From positions 35,604,694-35,668,693 of the forward strand of contig OZ005689.1 of assembly GCA_963930775.1 (NCBI GenBank): a DNA stretch of 64,000 nt. The letters run 5' to 3'. A program made the translations under genes and the position numbers. This DNA comes from Cliona cf. orientalis (taxonomy: Eukaryota > Porifera > Demospongiae > Clionaida > Clionaidae). Shown in pieces: positions 22,999 to 35,061 of this stretch. Each line of letters starts with the position of its first letter. Positions within the stretch are counted from its first letter, which is position 1. The notes under the pieces were generated by a model that saw nothing but the letters and a program-made list of their open reading frames with translations, was not told the DNA's origin and did no database searches.

Positions 22999-24411
22999 AT
23001 GGCTGACGAGGGAATGAGCACTCGAAGAAAAGGACGAAAGCGACTACGATTCGAAAGCGAGTGGGGCAGGAAGAAACGAAAAATACAAAAGGACAGTGGT
23101 GAGGCGTATACTACATATAAAGGTGATCCCAAGCCGGCAAAGCAGCTCGTAGCCATCACTTGTCGCTGCCACCTTCGTTGTTCTCAGAAGCTGAGCTTAT
23201 CTGAACGTAAGCACATATTTAATGAGTTCTACAAGCTTAAAGATCATGATGCTCAGAATAAATATCTATTTGGGCTGATTCATAAGCAGGCTGTTAAGCG
23301 AAAAAGGGCGAAAGCTAGCAGTATAAGAAGTGTCACATATCGATATTACCTCAGGTGCAGCGATGGTACTGACATAGAAGTTTGCAAGAAAACCTTTTGT
23401 GATATTCATGCTGTTGGTAAAAGGCGCGTTGAAGAGCTGTGCGAAAAGGTTGGTGCATTGACAGTTACTGATAGTCGCGGTCGACATCACAATCGACCTC
23501 GTGCCACTTCTGAGGAACTTAAAGCAAAAATTCGTGAGCACATCGAATCATTTCCACGACGACAAAGCCACTATTCACGAAGTAGCAATCGCCGCCGTGA
23601 ATATCTTCCTGAGGGTCTAAGTATTGCTGAAATGCATAGGCTTTATCTTGCTAAGCATGAGCCAGAGGCTGGTGATAAACCTGTTGTGAAAGAGTGGTTG
23701 TACAGGAAGATATTTAACGAAGAATTCAATTTAGGTTTTGGTTACCCCAGAAGTGATACCTGTCAAATGTGTGATGGACTGAAGATAGCTATTGAAGCAG
23801 CTTCAGATCAAACTGTACGTGACGAGCTAGTTCAAGAACAGGCTGAGCATCAGCTTAAAGCTAGTCTTGGATATCAGCATCTGCGGGAGGACATGCAACT
23901 GGCCAAATCTGATTCAAATGTTCATGTAATAATATTTGATTTGCAACAAAACCTCCCAGTACCCACACTTACCCATTCAGCCATGTTTTATCTTCGCCAA
24001 CTTTGGGTCTACAACTTTGGTATACATGAGTGCAGTGGTGATAATGGTATCATGTGTGTGTGGAATGTGTGCATTGCTGGTAGAGGGGCTGACGAGATAG
24101 CATCTTGCTTGCTGCAGTACTTTACTGAGCTTAGATCTACATCAACAAAGCTGGTGTGCTATTCTGATAGTTGTTTCGGACAAAATAAAAATTTCACATT
24201 GATCTGCTTATGGAACTGGTTCATTAATCGAAAAATGTACAAGCAAATTGATCACAAATTCTTGGTCCGAGGTCACACATTTCTACCCAATGATCGTGAC
24301 TTCAGTCATATTGAAAAGCGTAAGGCTACAGCTCATGTTTTTGTACCACAGCAATGGGAAGATGTGATCATCACTGGTCAAGTAATGACATTTCAACGTG
24401 CAGGATAAGTA
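22999..24411 (+). pseudogene. 5' part of the outer element's transposase-like gene
   Basis: An open frame of about 469 codons from ATG 22999 (MADEGMSTRRKGRKRLRFE). The N-terminus is strongly basic. A Cys-containing segment at about 23150-23420 (CRCHLRCSQKL, CKKTFCDIHAVGKRRV) precedes an RNase-H-like core with CQMCDGLK, FDLQQNLPVP, CYSDSCFGQNKNF and RGHTFLPNDRDF motifs. This protein family is common in invertebrate genomes as an unnamed transposase-like family (DUF7869-like, from memory). The frame stops where homology to the family ends abruptly after QQWEDVI, because the CMC element inserted there. The 3' part is at 35062-35555. Confidence 0.75.
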
Positions 24412-24835
24412 CCACAAATGTGTAGTACATTTGACATACATGACACATTTTTGGACTGTAGGTTTTATGAGATTTTGTATCAAATTTTTGGTGGCGGATA
24501 GGGCAACATTTCGGATAAATAAATTTGTAAGAAATGTCACAAATCCTACAGATAACCAACAGATGAAAATGTGATTATCATTCAAGCACAATATGCATGA
24601 GCACATTGTCAAAATTATTGATAATAATAATATAATTATTTATTATAATAAGATGTGAAGCATAATTCCATGAGATTAGAATTCGATATGAATTCAAGAT
24701 CACTGCACAATAAATTAATTTAATGATCATACAGTACAATGATAATAATATGATTACTAGATCCTAGCCTAGTATGTCTAATTCTTGCCCTTAGTAATGT
24801 ATAATAGTAGCAATAAAGTCATACGTCACTGAGCT

Positions 24836-27215
24836 TCAGCAAACGCCCAAGATGGGAATTTTCCGGATGGAATGGGACGATCAGAGTGCTCTTCAGAGAG
24901 TATACGTTTCTTTAGTTGTCGCTTGGACTGTTTAGACATTGACCGCAAAACTTCCCCATCCAGTTGATCAAACAAGTTGTCCACTCAAGATGATCGCCAA
25001 GGGATTGCACGTACAGTGTATGTGTCTTCATTCTCTGAATCCTCTCCACTCTCTTCATTGGACATGAATTCTGGTACTAGAACTGCCAAATATTTGCTCT
25101 TCTGATGGTCATTTACGGTAGACCGTTCCAACGCAGCCAAGCGATTAGTCAGTTTCTGTATAAGTAAGTGATACAAAAGGGTACTATCAACATTTGTATA
25201 CAGAATTTGACACTGCACACTCAAAATTTTGTATAATGTACGTACTCTTGCATCATTAGGTCCACACAATGTCATGTAATACGCACAATGCCTATAGCTC
25301 CACTATAAGAAGCATCCATGCATTTAAGGATGTGCGTCTAACTATGAGTGTGCTTTAATTGGAACATATTAGCATACAGCCTACATGTACTAGTGGTGGA
25401 CAACTTTCATGCCCCCTGATTGCTCCTCCTATAGACATTTGGAACTTTGAGAAGCAGACACCTCTCTATTCTGGGCAATGGACACCAAGCATTACCCCAG
25501 ACTGTATAAAATAACCTGAATTAAAATGGACAATGATTGAAACTGAAAATTACTTAATTCAGATCAGATTAACCCCCCGATGCGTCAACTATTCAGAGGT
25601 TTCACTACACATGTACGTGCCATGAGTAGCAGGAACAGGGAGCTCTCAGACAAGTATTTACAGACCAAGAATACGAGAGTATGGCAGGTACCCCACCGTG
25701 TAGCCTTGTCCCCAGGCTCTCTTTTCCCAGCCCCAAAGAGAGCCTGGGGACGAGGCTACCCACCGTGCTATCAAGGCACTTAACAATATTCATGGTCCCC
25801 TTCCCTGTGGAAATTGGAATTACCGCATGTTCATAAACCTAACTATGGCACCCACTGTTCCGACCCTACCTTACTTAGAACTAAATAACACAACATACCC
25901 GGTTTAGTCTTTCCTTTCGACGCCGTACAGCATTTCTTTCGGTGTGTTTTCCTCTTCGTTAAAGAGATTCCTCTTGACAGATGGACCGATAGTGACCATA
26001 GCTAGCACCTGTGATAGAAAGAGTTGTAAAGAAGGTGAGAGTGGGATGAATAATTTTAGTCAACAATGTTACATGTACATGACGTGCTTCTGGGAAGTTG
26101 TCATGCAAATTGCTTGGTAATTAACACACTTTAATTTATTAGCACTAACTTCTTATTTCTCCGGCAGCAAATGCTGGATTTGCACTTTTGACCTCTTTTA
26201 TCAATCTTTCCACAATCCTTGAATTTACAGAATCCTTAAATGAAGACCTAGTATGTGTGCATGAGGGAGAGAGAGACAGATTAGGAGAGTGCACACTTGT
26301 ATATATATGTACAGGTACCAGGCATACATGCAAATTGGGATGCCCCTCTCTAAAACTAAATGATTCAGTTCTCAGTCTCTGACATCATACATAGCATGTA
26401 CAAATTACATGTACATATTCCCACCCCACCTCCCCATGCCAAAAATTCTCACTGAGTATGTCACTAAGACATGTAATATTCAATATCAAAGTTTCCCAGA
26501 TAACCACACATGCACTATATATATTTCATGGGGTAAATCAACCACCCATGTTGGCCAACAGTATACACTTACCCGGGAAACTACGGTAATACAAAAATCG
26601 TACCCTTTTTCAGTATCAAAACCAGTGAAGTTTTCATCCTGTTCCAGAAGAGTACGATATATACGGCGTACTTCAGCCTGCACATAGAATGTGAATATTT
26701 CAATATATCACATCAACCAGGTGCTACACTCTTTACCTTTACAACTAAAGAAATCTTGGGCTTCTTTCTGTCTCCAGAACTACTGGAACTTGATACCGCA
26801 GGAGAGGAAAGTTTTTTCTCAACAGAATCTAGTCGTGACTCTTGCTTCTCTAACTGCTTTACAACCTTTTTCAAGGTGTTTGTTAGTTCGCCAAGTGCAG
26901 AAGCGATTCCTCGGTCCTGGAAGGTCAGTGACTGCTCATTATCAACTTGTTCATCAGATGAACTGCCAATGTTCGGTGGCTGTTTCCTGCTGTCCTTCCC
27001 ACCAGTTGTGTGCACTAGCTTGAAAATCCTGGGTAGGTTTAGGGTTGGTCTTGTTTCCTAAGGGATTCCTTCTAATAGGTTGTGGCGTACGAGAGGGTGT
27101 CTTAGGAGTTGCCGTCTTCTTTGATCGTTTTTCATGACCAAAATTAGAGGGTAGACTGCTCCTAGATTGCTTAGAAGGTTGACCTTTATCGACGCTATCT
27201 GAGGGCGTTCGATAC
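24836..27215 (-). pseudogene. Accessory coiled-coil gene of the CMC element (minus strand)
   Basis: Several exons on the minus strand. The first (about 27215-26720) encodes a Lys/Ser/Pro-rich segment, then a coiled coil (ALGELTNTLKKVVKQLEKQE) and a Ser run. The second (about 26683-26574) has EVRRIYRTLLEQDENFTGF. The third (about 26330-26150) has IVERLIKEVKSANPAF. A basic segment (ERNAVRRRKERLNR) is at about 25950-25900. The last exon (about 25275 to the stop at 24836) is acidic and ends KFPSWAFAEAQ. The family is familiar from invertebrate CMC elements but unnamed. A DNA-binding TNPA-like partner role is plausible but inferred. Frame changes and an in-frame stop in the basic exon show decay. 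It begins within about 20 bp of the opposite-strand transposase start, so the two share a divergent promoter. Confidence 0.55.
25697..25765. repeat. Short foldback element (GTAGCC...GGCTAC)
   Basis: GTAGCCTTGTCCCCAGGCTC pairs with GAGCCTGGGGACGAGGCTAC 20 bases downstream, a near-perfect hairpin of about 62 bp. The family resembles the foldback at 61433-61488 in layout but not in sequence. Confidence 0.6.
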
Positions 27216-28696
27216 CTTTTCCTTCAGACGAGAGTGTGGAGGAATGGGAAAATGATAGCATAAGCAATGATATCAGTGATGACAGTGAACCCGAAGATGG
27301 AGAGATTGCTTTTGTAAACATCTCCCACAGCGACAGCATTGGTACAATGGTTGACTCTCTTCTTACTCACTTTACAAGGTGTATTTCATCTCTCAAATAC
27401 TGCAGTGTCTTTGCTTTTTGGATTTTTGTCAACTTTCTTAGTTGTTCTGGGACGTTTTAGTGATTTGTGCAAAGAAATGGCACAGATTTTTCCTCGTACA
27501 TTATTTTCAGCACAAAATAAATACTCTCATAGATTCAAGCTACGACATGTTGTATATCGTAAGTGTCACAGATTGTCTTTTCTTAAAGATTCCATTGATG
27601 GTTGTGGTTCAGTTCAAAGAACCAAACTCTGTTCATTTCAGCGCTTTCCCCATCACCGACAACGAAGGATGAGAGCTATCTGTGCCTGCCCGTTGCTCAA
27701 AACTGTGGAACTATCTATCTGGTGGACGACGTATATTGTACCCGTTTGTAAGTTACTGCTATCTTAGCCTCGAAACATCTCTTCAAAGCTTTATTAACCG
27801 TCCTGGAAAATTTGGAGCATACTGATGATATTTACAATGATGTATATGATGGAAAGATTTGGAAAGAATTTCAAGTGCACAATGGAGTTCCGTTTCTTCA
27901 AATGCCAAATAATCTTGCACTTATGATGAATATGGATTTTTTTGACCATATAAACATGTATAATACTCTGTCGGTGCCATATACTTAACCATTTTGAACT
28001 TACCTCGTAATTTGCGATACAAGCAAGAGAATGTGATACTTGTTGGTCTTATCCCTGGACCACATGAGCCAGAGCTTCATATTAACACCTACCTAGACCC
28101 ACTAGTCAGTGAATTACTAAAATTTTGGGATGGTGTTGAGCTGATTGTATCAGGTGGAGAACACAAAACATTTCGAACAGCCTTGCTATGTGTAGCATGT
28201 GACATTCCAGCATGTAGGAAAGTATGTGGATTTTTGTCTTACAAAGCTCATTATGCATGTTCAAAGTGTTTCAAGTGGTTTCCAGGAGGATTTGGAGCAC
28301 TGGAGTATTCAGGTTTTGACCGGCACAACTGGACACTTAGAACAGGTCCTGAGCACAGACGGGCTTCCCTCCAACTACTAAATGCTAAAACATTAAGCGA
28401 ACAGGAGAAAAAGGAGTCCGAATCAGGTTGTCGATATTCTGTACTCGTCAAACTGCCATACTTTGATGCCCCACGGATGGCAATAGTGGACCCCATGCAC
28501 AACTTATTTCATAGATATTAGAGCGCGGGGAAATGGATTGGAAACGTAATGATATTCATAGAAATGTCGTGTTTGATGCTTGTCTCGGTCATGTGACTTC
28601 CTGTTTCGCAGCATGCGCACATGCATAGTATTAATACTGTATACTTCGTTTACCCATAGATGGTTTACCATACACCATAGAGCCATCGCGTTGTGA

Positions 28697-29737
28697 ATGG
28701 CGTCTGTTTCTCACGCAGGACCGGCCGCTTCCATTTCATCTGAAGCAGAAGCCTTTAAAAGTGTGCTCACCTCGGTTCTTTCCAAGAAAGACTTCAATTT
28801 ACGTTCAGAAAGTTGTGCCCAACTCCAGGAATTCGGCAAGCGTTTGTTGGCCTGCCTGTCAAACCCAGCAAATTCCAGTATCTTGGAGACTTTCATACAA
28901 AAACTTAATCTGTTGTATGATACTGTGTTAAGTGAAGCAGCAGCTGAAACATCACTTTCTTCTCAGAGGGAAAAGGCTTGGTCAAAGTATCATGCACTTC
29001 GCTGTACAACCATACCTGAGATATGGGATGAATTCCTGAGAGATCAGCTGGGAATTGAAGATACTAACTCTCTGCTAATTCAGACTACCGTGCAAGAATT
29101 ATTCGAGTCCAAGCTGAAAGAGTACTTTCCTTCAGGCTCAAACAGCCAAAGATGGCTTTCTCAGGAACCCTTGCCAGATATTTCTGATGATGAAAAAAAT
29201 ACCCTGATGTATGCATGTGGTTACGTACCTGTCGTGTTGATTAGGAGATACCGAAAGAGAAAGGAGCACAAATATGAATCATATGTTGAGTGTCTGCTAA
29301 ATATGGCAGTGGGTGCATTTGAAGACAGTTTCTATGATTACTGTCGTAAGTGGTTTGAAGAGGTTAATCGTGGTGGTGCTTTCGAGGTCAATGACTGTGC
29401 ATTCAGTTTCTTTTTGTGTGTTGAAATGAACATTCGCTCAAGCCTCACGAAACTTCTACAGCTACAATCCAGCCAAGCAACAGAAGACCAGAAAACTACT
29501 CTCCTAAAAGAATTGCTGGAGAATGAAGACATACGTTTCCATTGGTCTTTATTGTCCGTCGACTGCGACGGTTCAACAGAGCTACTAAGAGAAATTCTTT
29601 CCTTGTGGGTAACCATAAGAGGAGGTTCTATTGCAGGATGCTGGATGGAGCAATACAAAAGGGTGTCAAAAGAGACAAGTAAAACGGCACTACGAAAAGG
29701 ATTAAAGCGAAAAAGTACTAAAGATGAACTCAAATAA
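28697..29737 (+). CDS. Orphan partner gene of the P-type element (CGYVP-motif protein, 346 aa)
   Basis: One uninterrupted 346-codon frame starting 186 bp inside the left end. The N-terminus is Ala/Ser-rich, and a helical region holds WSKYHALRCTTIPEIWDEFL (about 97-116). The centre has LMYACGYVPVVLIRRYRKRK (about 170-189), then MAVGAFEDSFYDYCRKWFEE and VNRGGAFEVNDCAFSFF (about 205-240). Near the C-terminus are FHWSLLSVDCD and LWVTIRGGSIAGCWMEQYKR, followed by a basic tail. I recognise the pattern as recurring in unannotated cnidarian and sponge proteins (from memory) but know no function. The AGYV-like motif echoes the end of several DDE transposases, so descent from a transposase C-terminal module is possible. 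It is intact while the transposase next door is broken. Confidence 0.75.
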   Translation: MASVSHAGPAASISSEAEAFKSVLTSVLSKKDFNLRSESCAQLQEFGKRLLACLSNPANSSILETFIQKLNLLYDTVLSEAAAETSLSSQREKAWSKYHALRCTTIPEIWDEFLRDQLGIEDTNSLLIQTTVQELFESKLKEYFPSGSNSQRWLSQEPLPDISDDEKNTLMYACGYVPVVLIRRYRKRKEHKYESYVECLLNMAVGAFEDSFYDYCRKWFEEVNRGGAFEVNDCAFSFFLCVEMNIRSSLTKLLQLQSSQATEDQKTTLLKELLENEDIRFHWSLLSVDCDGSTELLREILSLWVTIRGGSIAGCWMEQYKRVSKETSKTALRKGLKRKSTKDELK

Positions 29738-29858
29738 GTTAATAATTAACTGCTACAATAATTACATTACAATAATATTATTGTGAATATTAATAACTAT
29801 TATGATAGTTACTATCATACTATATTATTATGTCGTTTACTGGCTATTCAACGTTGAA

Positions 29859-32853
29859 CTATTTTCTTGAACCTGAGTACCTTTTTCTCTTTGGAAGTGG
29901 TGTATTATCAATGAAATCACTTGGCTTATCTTGATGGCGTTTGCGGCAGTTTCCTCTCTTTGGATCCCGTGCTAGTGAGCCTTGTATACGTAGTGATTGG
30001 GTTCCGTAAATGAAATCTTTGACAGTAGGGTTGTCACGGTAACCCCCTCTTTGGCGTTGCTTCCCAAAAAAACTCTCTAAAGGGTCTTGGTTGAATCTCT
30101 CGCTAAATACAGCCTTTACACCTGGTGTATTGAGCAGCTTCTTCCCCAACTCAACGAATGAGTTAACTACACACCACATGTATTGTGTATGCATGCACAG
30201 TGTGTGTGTGTGCATTAAATTTGAAACGATAATAAATGTAATATAAATTTAGTCTCATTCACAGACCACACCCGCAATAGGGTACGTAAAGGGTCTTGGG
30301 ACATTGAGGCATTTTTTTGTGCACCATCACGTCATTGATCACATGTGCTCCAGTATATAAGTTTATGAAAATGATCTTGAGGGTGGGGTCTAGGAACAAG
30401 ACTATTGTAAATTAAATAATGCCCACCTGTCATGATTATTCCACTTATTGTTTCCTTACTCAGCATCATCTGTGCCCTCTCTCCGGCTTTAAATTCTTTT
30501 CTGGCCATGACACTTCTCTTCCACTCGGTCAGATACCCAAGTAGGTCTTCTTTAAGCCACTATTATGTTTTGAAATATACAAAGTAAACTGCAGCTATAG
30601 CACTCACCAGTAGAAGTTACGTACCTTAAAACGTGTATCATTGGCTGTTCTATACGGCAGTAGATTTGGTTTTCGCTTCTTTTTTCCTTCCGAATAGGCT
30701 CGGACATTCAAACAATCAAAAAAACAATCGAACATGCTGCAAAATCGCCGAGTTTCACTTGTAGCAGGATCATTGTAGTATGCCAGGGCATGTGATACAC
30801 TCGCACTGATAACCTAATTTTAATGAACAGTACTTCAAAGCATACAAAACATGACTGTATAATATAGCTACAAACCTGGACTGCTAGGTACACCCTCATT
30901 CGAGAATATGAATTTAACTTTATATGCTCTTGCTTCAATTTTGGGAGAAGGCTCAAGCCTGAGCTCGCAGTACATTTGTTGTAGAGGGCAGAGAGATGAA
31001 GCCAACTAATATGCTTTCCATTAATCTAAATTAAACAGTAATATTGTCATGTTACACCTTGTAAGATACTTACCCAAAGTGCACGGCTGTTGCTGTGTGC
31101 AAAGGAATTAGACCAACAATTTCGAATGGTTTTAATCAAATGTGGCACATCTGAAAAGAAGTATATATCACGATCCTCATCAGCATACGGGTTTTTGGTT
31201 TTGTAAACAACCGTTGAATCCTCGGTTGTTACTGCAGTAGGAGACAGATGCATGTGGTAAAATTTTCGATTGGATGATGCTCCATCACTGTTAATGGCTA
31301 CAACTTTGAAACCAGCTGCTTCCAATTTCTGTACTGTTTCCCATACCAATGGAAAAATCAAATCAGCTGATAGATTTCGTGTTGCAAATTGTGCATAAGA
31401 GAAATTTAGGGGAATGAATAAACCACGCACCATAAATACCAGCATATGTTTGGCAACCTGAGGCTCAACAGAACTGGAGTCTTGGCATGATTGCTCGAAT
31501 GACAGTAAGTCATTGTTTACATTCCCTACATCAACAAACCCAATTATGCGCACTCCATGCTTATACACAAGGCTATCTTTTAATTTAACCTCATCGAACA
31601 CCAATACAATAGCCTTTTCAAAATCTTCACGCATGTCTAACTTAGCTTCATTCATTAACTGCTCTGTAACTTCTGGTTGAAATCCAGTGGAGGCCTTGAT
31701 ATAGTGGGTATAGTCACGCAGCATGCGTGACGAAGGCAATGTAAGAAACTCACGCATCGTTTTTATATGCCCTTGATGATTTGAGCCTTATGCTCAGGCA
31801 CCACTTAATCATTGTGGGATGCCATCGCATTTGTTTTGGGTTTTTGACCATTGCTTCCCTTTGCTGCTCCCAAAACAGCCTCTGGAAAGAATTTTCAGGA
31901 ATTATTGTAGGGGTGTGGTCACTTACGATTTGTGACAGATCGTCGCTCAATTGATTATCAACAATTACTCCATGGGATTTGACTGAATTTTGTATCTTTT
32001 CCTTCAGTTGCTCAACTTGACGTTCTGCAGCCACCAATCGACGCTGAATGGATTGTATGCGCTTGCGTTTTTCAGGGGTGTTAAGCCATCTAATATTCAC
32101 TCGGCTGCTAGAGTTAGTGCGTCTTGTGGGGGTAAGTTTCTTATTTTTAAGCCACCTGTTGTACATAGTACGTAGGGAAGGGCGGTAAGAAACACAAGCA
32201 CAGCACTTTCCTGATGGCACAAGCATCTGACAATTGGCAACTCTCACGGTGTTCGAGAAAGTATCGCCATTTAAGGTAACATCAGAAGTTGAATCAAGAA
32301 CAGCAGTCACCTTGCCATTAGCAGAAGTAAATTTCCTTTTTGCCATGGCGAACTCAACAAAATGTGAATCAGGATGACCGGGACATATAGCTAGCTTGTC
32401 TAGACACTCAATAAACTGATTCACAGAAAATTTGCTAATGGAAGGACACCGTTTACCATCTACGTCCACACCATGAACAGTAAGGGACCAAGTAAAATCT
32501 TCTTTGACTACCAAGGACAAATCAATGGCCATCTGATGCTCATGTTCCCCTAGCTTACAAAGCTTTAGCTCATTTGAGCTGTTAGTTGTCTGATTAGACC
32601 ATTTACTAGATGGAAGACAAAGACCATTATGAATTCCCTGTAGAGTCAGCTCTTGAGAATTTGCTGGTACCTAAAGCAATAACATTACTTAATTTCCGGT
32701 ACCATAGTACACATAAGGAATTACCTGCATCTGAGGGCGCACCCCCCTTTGTCGTCTCTTGGGTCTTCCTTGCACACTCTTAAGTTGGCGAGACACCAAC
32801 CGCTTACGTTCAGCATTCTTTCATTGGTGCTGACGAAATTTTCTATATCCCAT
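29859..32853 (-). CDS. P-type transposase (THAP9-like family), frameshifted, without a visible THAP domain
   Basis: Six minus-strand exons with GT-AG borders: 32853-32725, 32670-31074, 31025-30876, 30813-30625, 30559-30427, 30166-29859. Features in order: a basic N-terminus, CQMLVPSGKCCACVSYRPSL, a coiled coil (VAAERQVEQLKEKIQ), the WHPTMIKWCLSIRLKSSRAY motif, LTLPSSRMLRDYTHYI, the catalytic core with VLVFDEVKL and INSDGASSNRKF, FFSDVPHLIKTIRNCWSNSF, and the C-terminal FNQDPLESFFGKQRQRGG. These are hallmarks of P-element and THAP9 transposases, which use GTP in flies. No C2CH THAP finger is seen at the N-terminus. An extra A in the A-run near 31759 shifts the frame, and the codon after MGYRKFRQHQ is TGA, so this copy looks inactive unless translation starts later. 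Confidence 0.8.
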
Positions 32854-35061
32854 TGTTAGCTCTATATAATATAGACGAGAATAAAATACTGTATTATACA
32901 CCTTTAATTGCACAAAATACAATAATTTATTGCACAAATCAATTCAGTTATAGCACAGTAGTACCAATAAGGCCTGCATGAAATCTCAAATTCATTACTA
33001 ATGTTTTTAAAACTCCACAAAAGGTTATACGGGCTACACCATAACATAATCTCAATCATGTATAAACTGCATGAGCACTAAATAGAAACGGTTCAAGTCA
33101 ACACATATCAATATGAACAAGCAGGCAAAGGCTCTCTTGCATTGCAAACTATCACAGAAATGCCACAATAACTCCACAAGCAGCCAAATATGCCTCACCT
33201 CCAGTCCACAGCTCCGACTTAGGCCAAACTAGAAAAACGCGGGGGTCCTGCTTCCTCGTCACATTGCTTTGGTCGGATGCGGTAAACCGAAGGAGCTAGC
33301 GCAACCAAAACAAAGAAACAGTAGCATAGTGCTTGGAGTGGGCGTGTACCAACCGAGTCGAGCATGCGCGAACGGGAAGTAATACGTCACTACAGCGGAC
33401 TATGCAGGTCATGTGACCGTTTCCAATCCATTTCCCCGCGCTCTAATATCTATGCTTATTTCTTGGCAGTGCTAAACATTTCCTGAAAGATATGTGGATA
33501 GATAAAGGTATTATTCCAGAAAGTTCATTTGATGTAATCCAACAGAGAGTCGACTCTATTAGAATACCAACAGGTATGGGTAGAATTCCCCATAAGATAC
33601 GATCAGGATTTTCTGCGTTCACAGCAGATCAGTGGAAGAACTGGGTGTTGTACTACTCCCTTCTTTCCATACAAGATATGATCACTGGAGATTTGGAGTG
33701 CTGGCGACATTTTGTGTTAGCGTGTCATCAACTTTGTTGTAAACAACTTACCAAAAATAACATTCAGTTGGGAGATGCTTTACTAATGCAATTTTGTCGA
33801 CGAATAGAGCGCCTATATGGAAAAGAAGTCATTACTCCGAACATGCACCTCCATTGTTACCTAAAATCATGCATTGAGGATTATGGGCCACTACATGGGT
33901 TCTGGCTGTATGCTTTTGAGCGCTACAATGGAATTTTAGGCAGTGCACCTACTAATAAGAGATCAATTGAAATCCAATTGATGGATCATTTTGTTCACGA
34001 CAGTAGTGTCATGTCAGAACAGTTACCATTAGAATTTCAAGAGGAGTTTAAAAGACACTTTTCAAGCGTGTCGCATTCTTCGCGGTTTGTTGGATCAGTC
34101 GCCGATACATTAGCACCAAGTACAATTCAAGTTGAAAGTTCCTCTCCATGGACTATACCAAGGTACATACAGCTACCATCATCACGCTCAAGATATATCT
34201 TAGACGATGTACAATGTCAAACGCTACTTCGCCTCTACTCTGAACTCTATGGCACACTATCTACCAGTATTGAGCTACCAAGCTTTTGCTGGAAATATCA
34301 GTCATTAAGATATAATGAAAAATTGCTTGGTAGCCACAGAAGCCGTTCAGATTCATCGTCCCTAGTTTTTGTTACTTGGAACTGCAAATATTTCGGTCCC
34401 GTTTTGATACCAGTTACCAACAATGAAATTGCAAGAATAAACTCTTTTTTGTCACATACCATTACCCCTGGGTGCACTAATCTAAATCATATACTTGTAT
34501 CACTTTCATGGTTTCAATTTCATCCTCAAGTGGACTATTTTGGTAAGCCTCTCTCTGTTTGGTGCCATGATCTTTTTGAAGGAGGCTCTCATATCATACC
34601 CATACAATTTTTAAACTCCCGTGGATTATCTGTACTAAGTAAAATTAATGATGAAACAATTTTAGTTGTATGTCCTTGTATTGATTTTTAATGTGTATTA
34701 TTATAATAATAATTATTATTATTATGCACTAGTACTTTTGCATGCGCACATGCATGCATAATGAGTTATATAATAATAATTATTATTATTATCATTGAAA
34801 TAATTACAGTATGCTAGCGACTCGTGGCACTGGCAGCAAATTTTACGGACACCAAATTTTGTATAGAGCATGACGGACCATATTTCCTTCACCAAAGAAA
34901 ATGTGTAATAACATCACATCCTGTTCATGTTTTCTGCAGCACATCGTATCAAATTTACTGATGTTACAGAAATGTGTTGGCAATGTCAAATTTTCTTCGA
35001 ATTTCAGATGCATGAAATGTAATACTCATGTCCACTACACATTTTCTACACTAATTTTTAG

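Larger units (their letters stand above)
28503..33462 (-). mobile_element. P-type (P element / THAP9-like) transposon, 4.9 kb, with a second gene
   Basis: The element spans 28510/28511-33454. Perfect inverted ends of about 36 bp begin (C)ATAGATATTAGAGCGCGG. CTTATTTC flanks both ends (28503-28510, 33455-33462), an 8-bp duplication as in Drosophila P elements (7 bp if the first C belongs to the element). It interrupts the CMC transposase between DPMHNLF and LGSAKHFLK, and the coding frame on the two sides agrees when one duplication copy is counted. It carries a transposase on the minus strand and an intact orphan gene on the plus strand, tail-to-tail with 121 bp between stop codons. Positions 32854-33454 are non-coding and CpG-rich near the end. 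Confidence 0.9.
27232..34691 (+). pseudogene. CMC TNP2-type transposase, split by the P-type element
   Basis: The acidic N-terminus (about 27232-27340) and a Cys/His-rich region (CHRLSFLKDSIDGCGSVQR, HHRQRRM, about 27560-27680) are followed by YDGKIWKEFQ (about 27846), IPGPHEPELHINTYL (28045) and CDIPACRKVCGF (about 28200). DPMHNLF ends at 28509, where the P-type element begins. The gene resumes at 33455 with the matching continuation (LGSAKHFLKDMW) and runs to the stop at 34691, with a MHLHCYLKSCIEDYGPLHGFW segment typical of the family C-terminus. Frame changes occur at about 27400, 27690 and 27985. It is a DDE-type cut-and-paste transposase, inactive here. Confidence 0.8.
24410..35060 (+). 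mobile_element. CMC (En/Spm-like) transposon inserted in the outer element's gene; ends approximate
   Basis: The boundaries are set by where the outer gene stops (just after 24390) and resumes (about 35070). The ends share weak inverted similarity (AAATGTGTAGT near 24417 and its complement near 35035), but I cannot fix the termini or the duplication. It carries a TNP2-type transposase (plus strand, 27232-34691) and a divergently transcribed accessory gene (minus strand, 24836-27215). Positions 24412-24835 and 34692-35060 are AT-rich with no gene. The element is old, since its frames are broken in several places. Confidence 0.65.

Noticed and set aside
34691-34800. ATAATAATTATTATTATTAT palindromes as a possible terminator or origin
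   Set aside because: Such low-complexity runs are scattered throughout the window (for example 4170-4195, 24628-24650), so position here carries no information.
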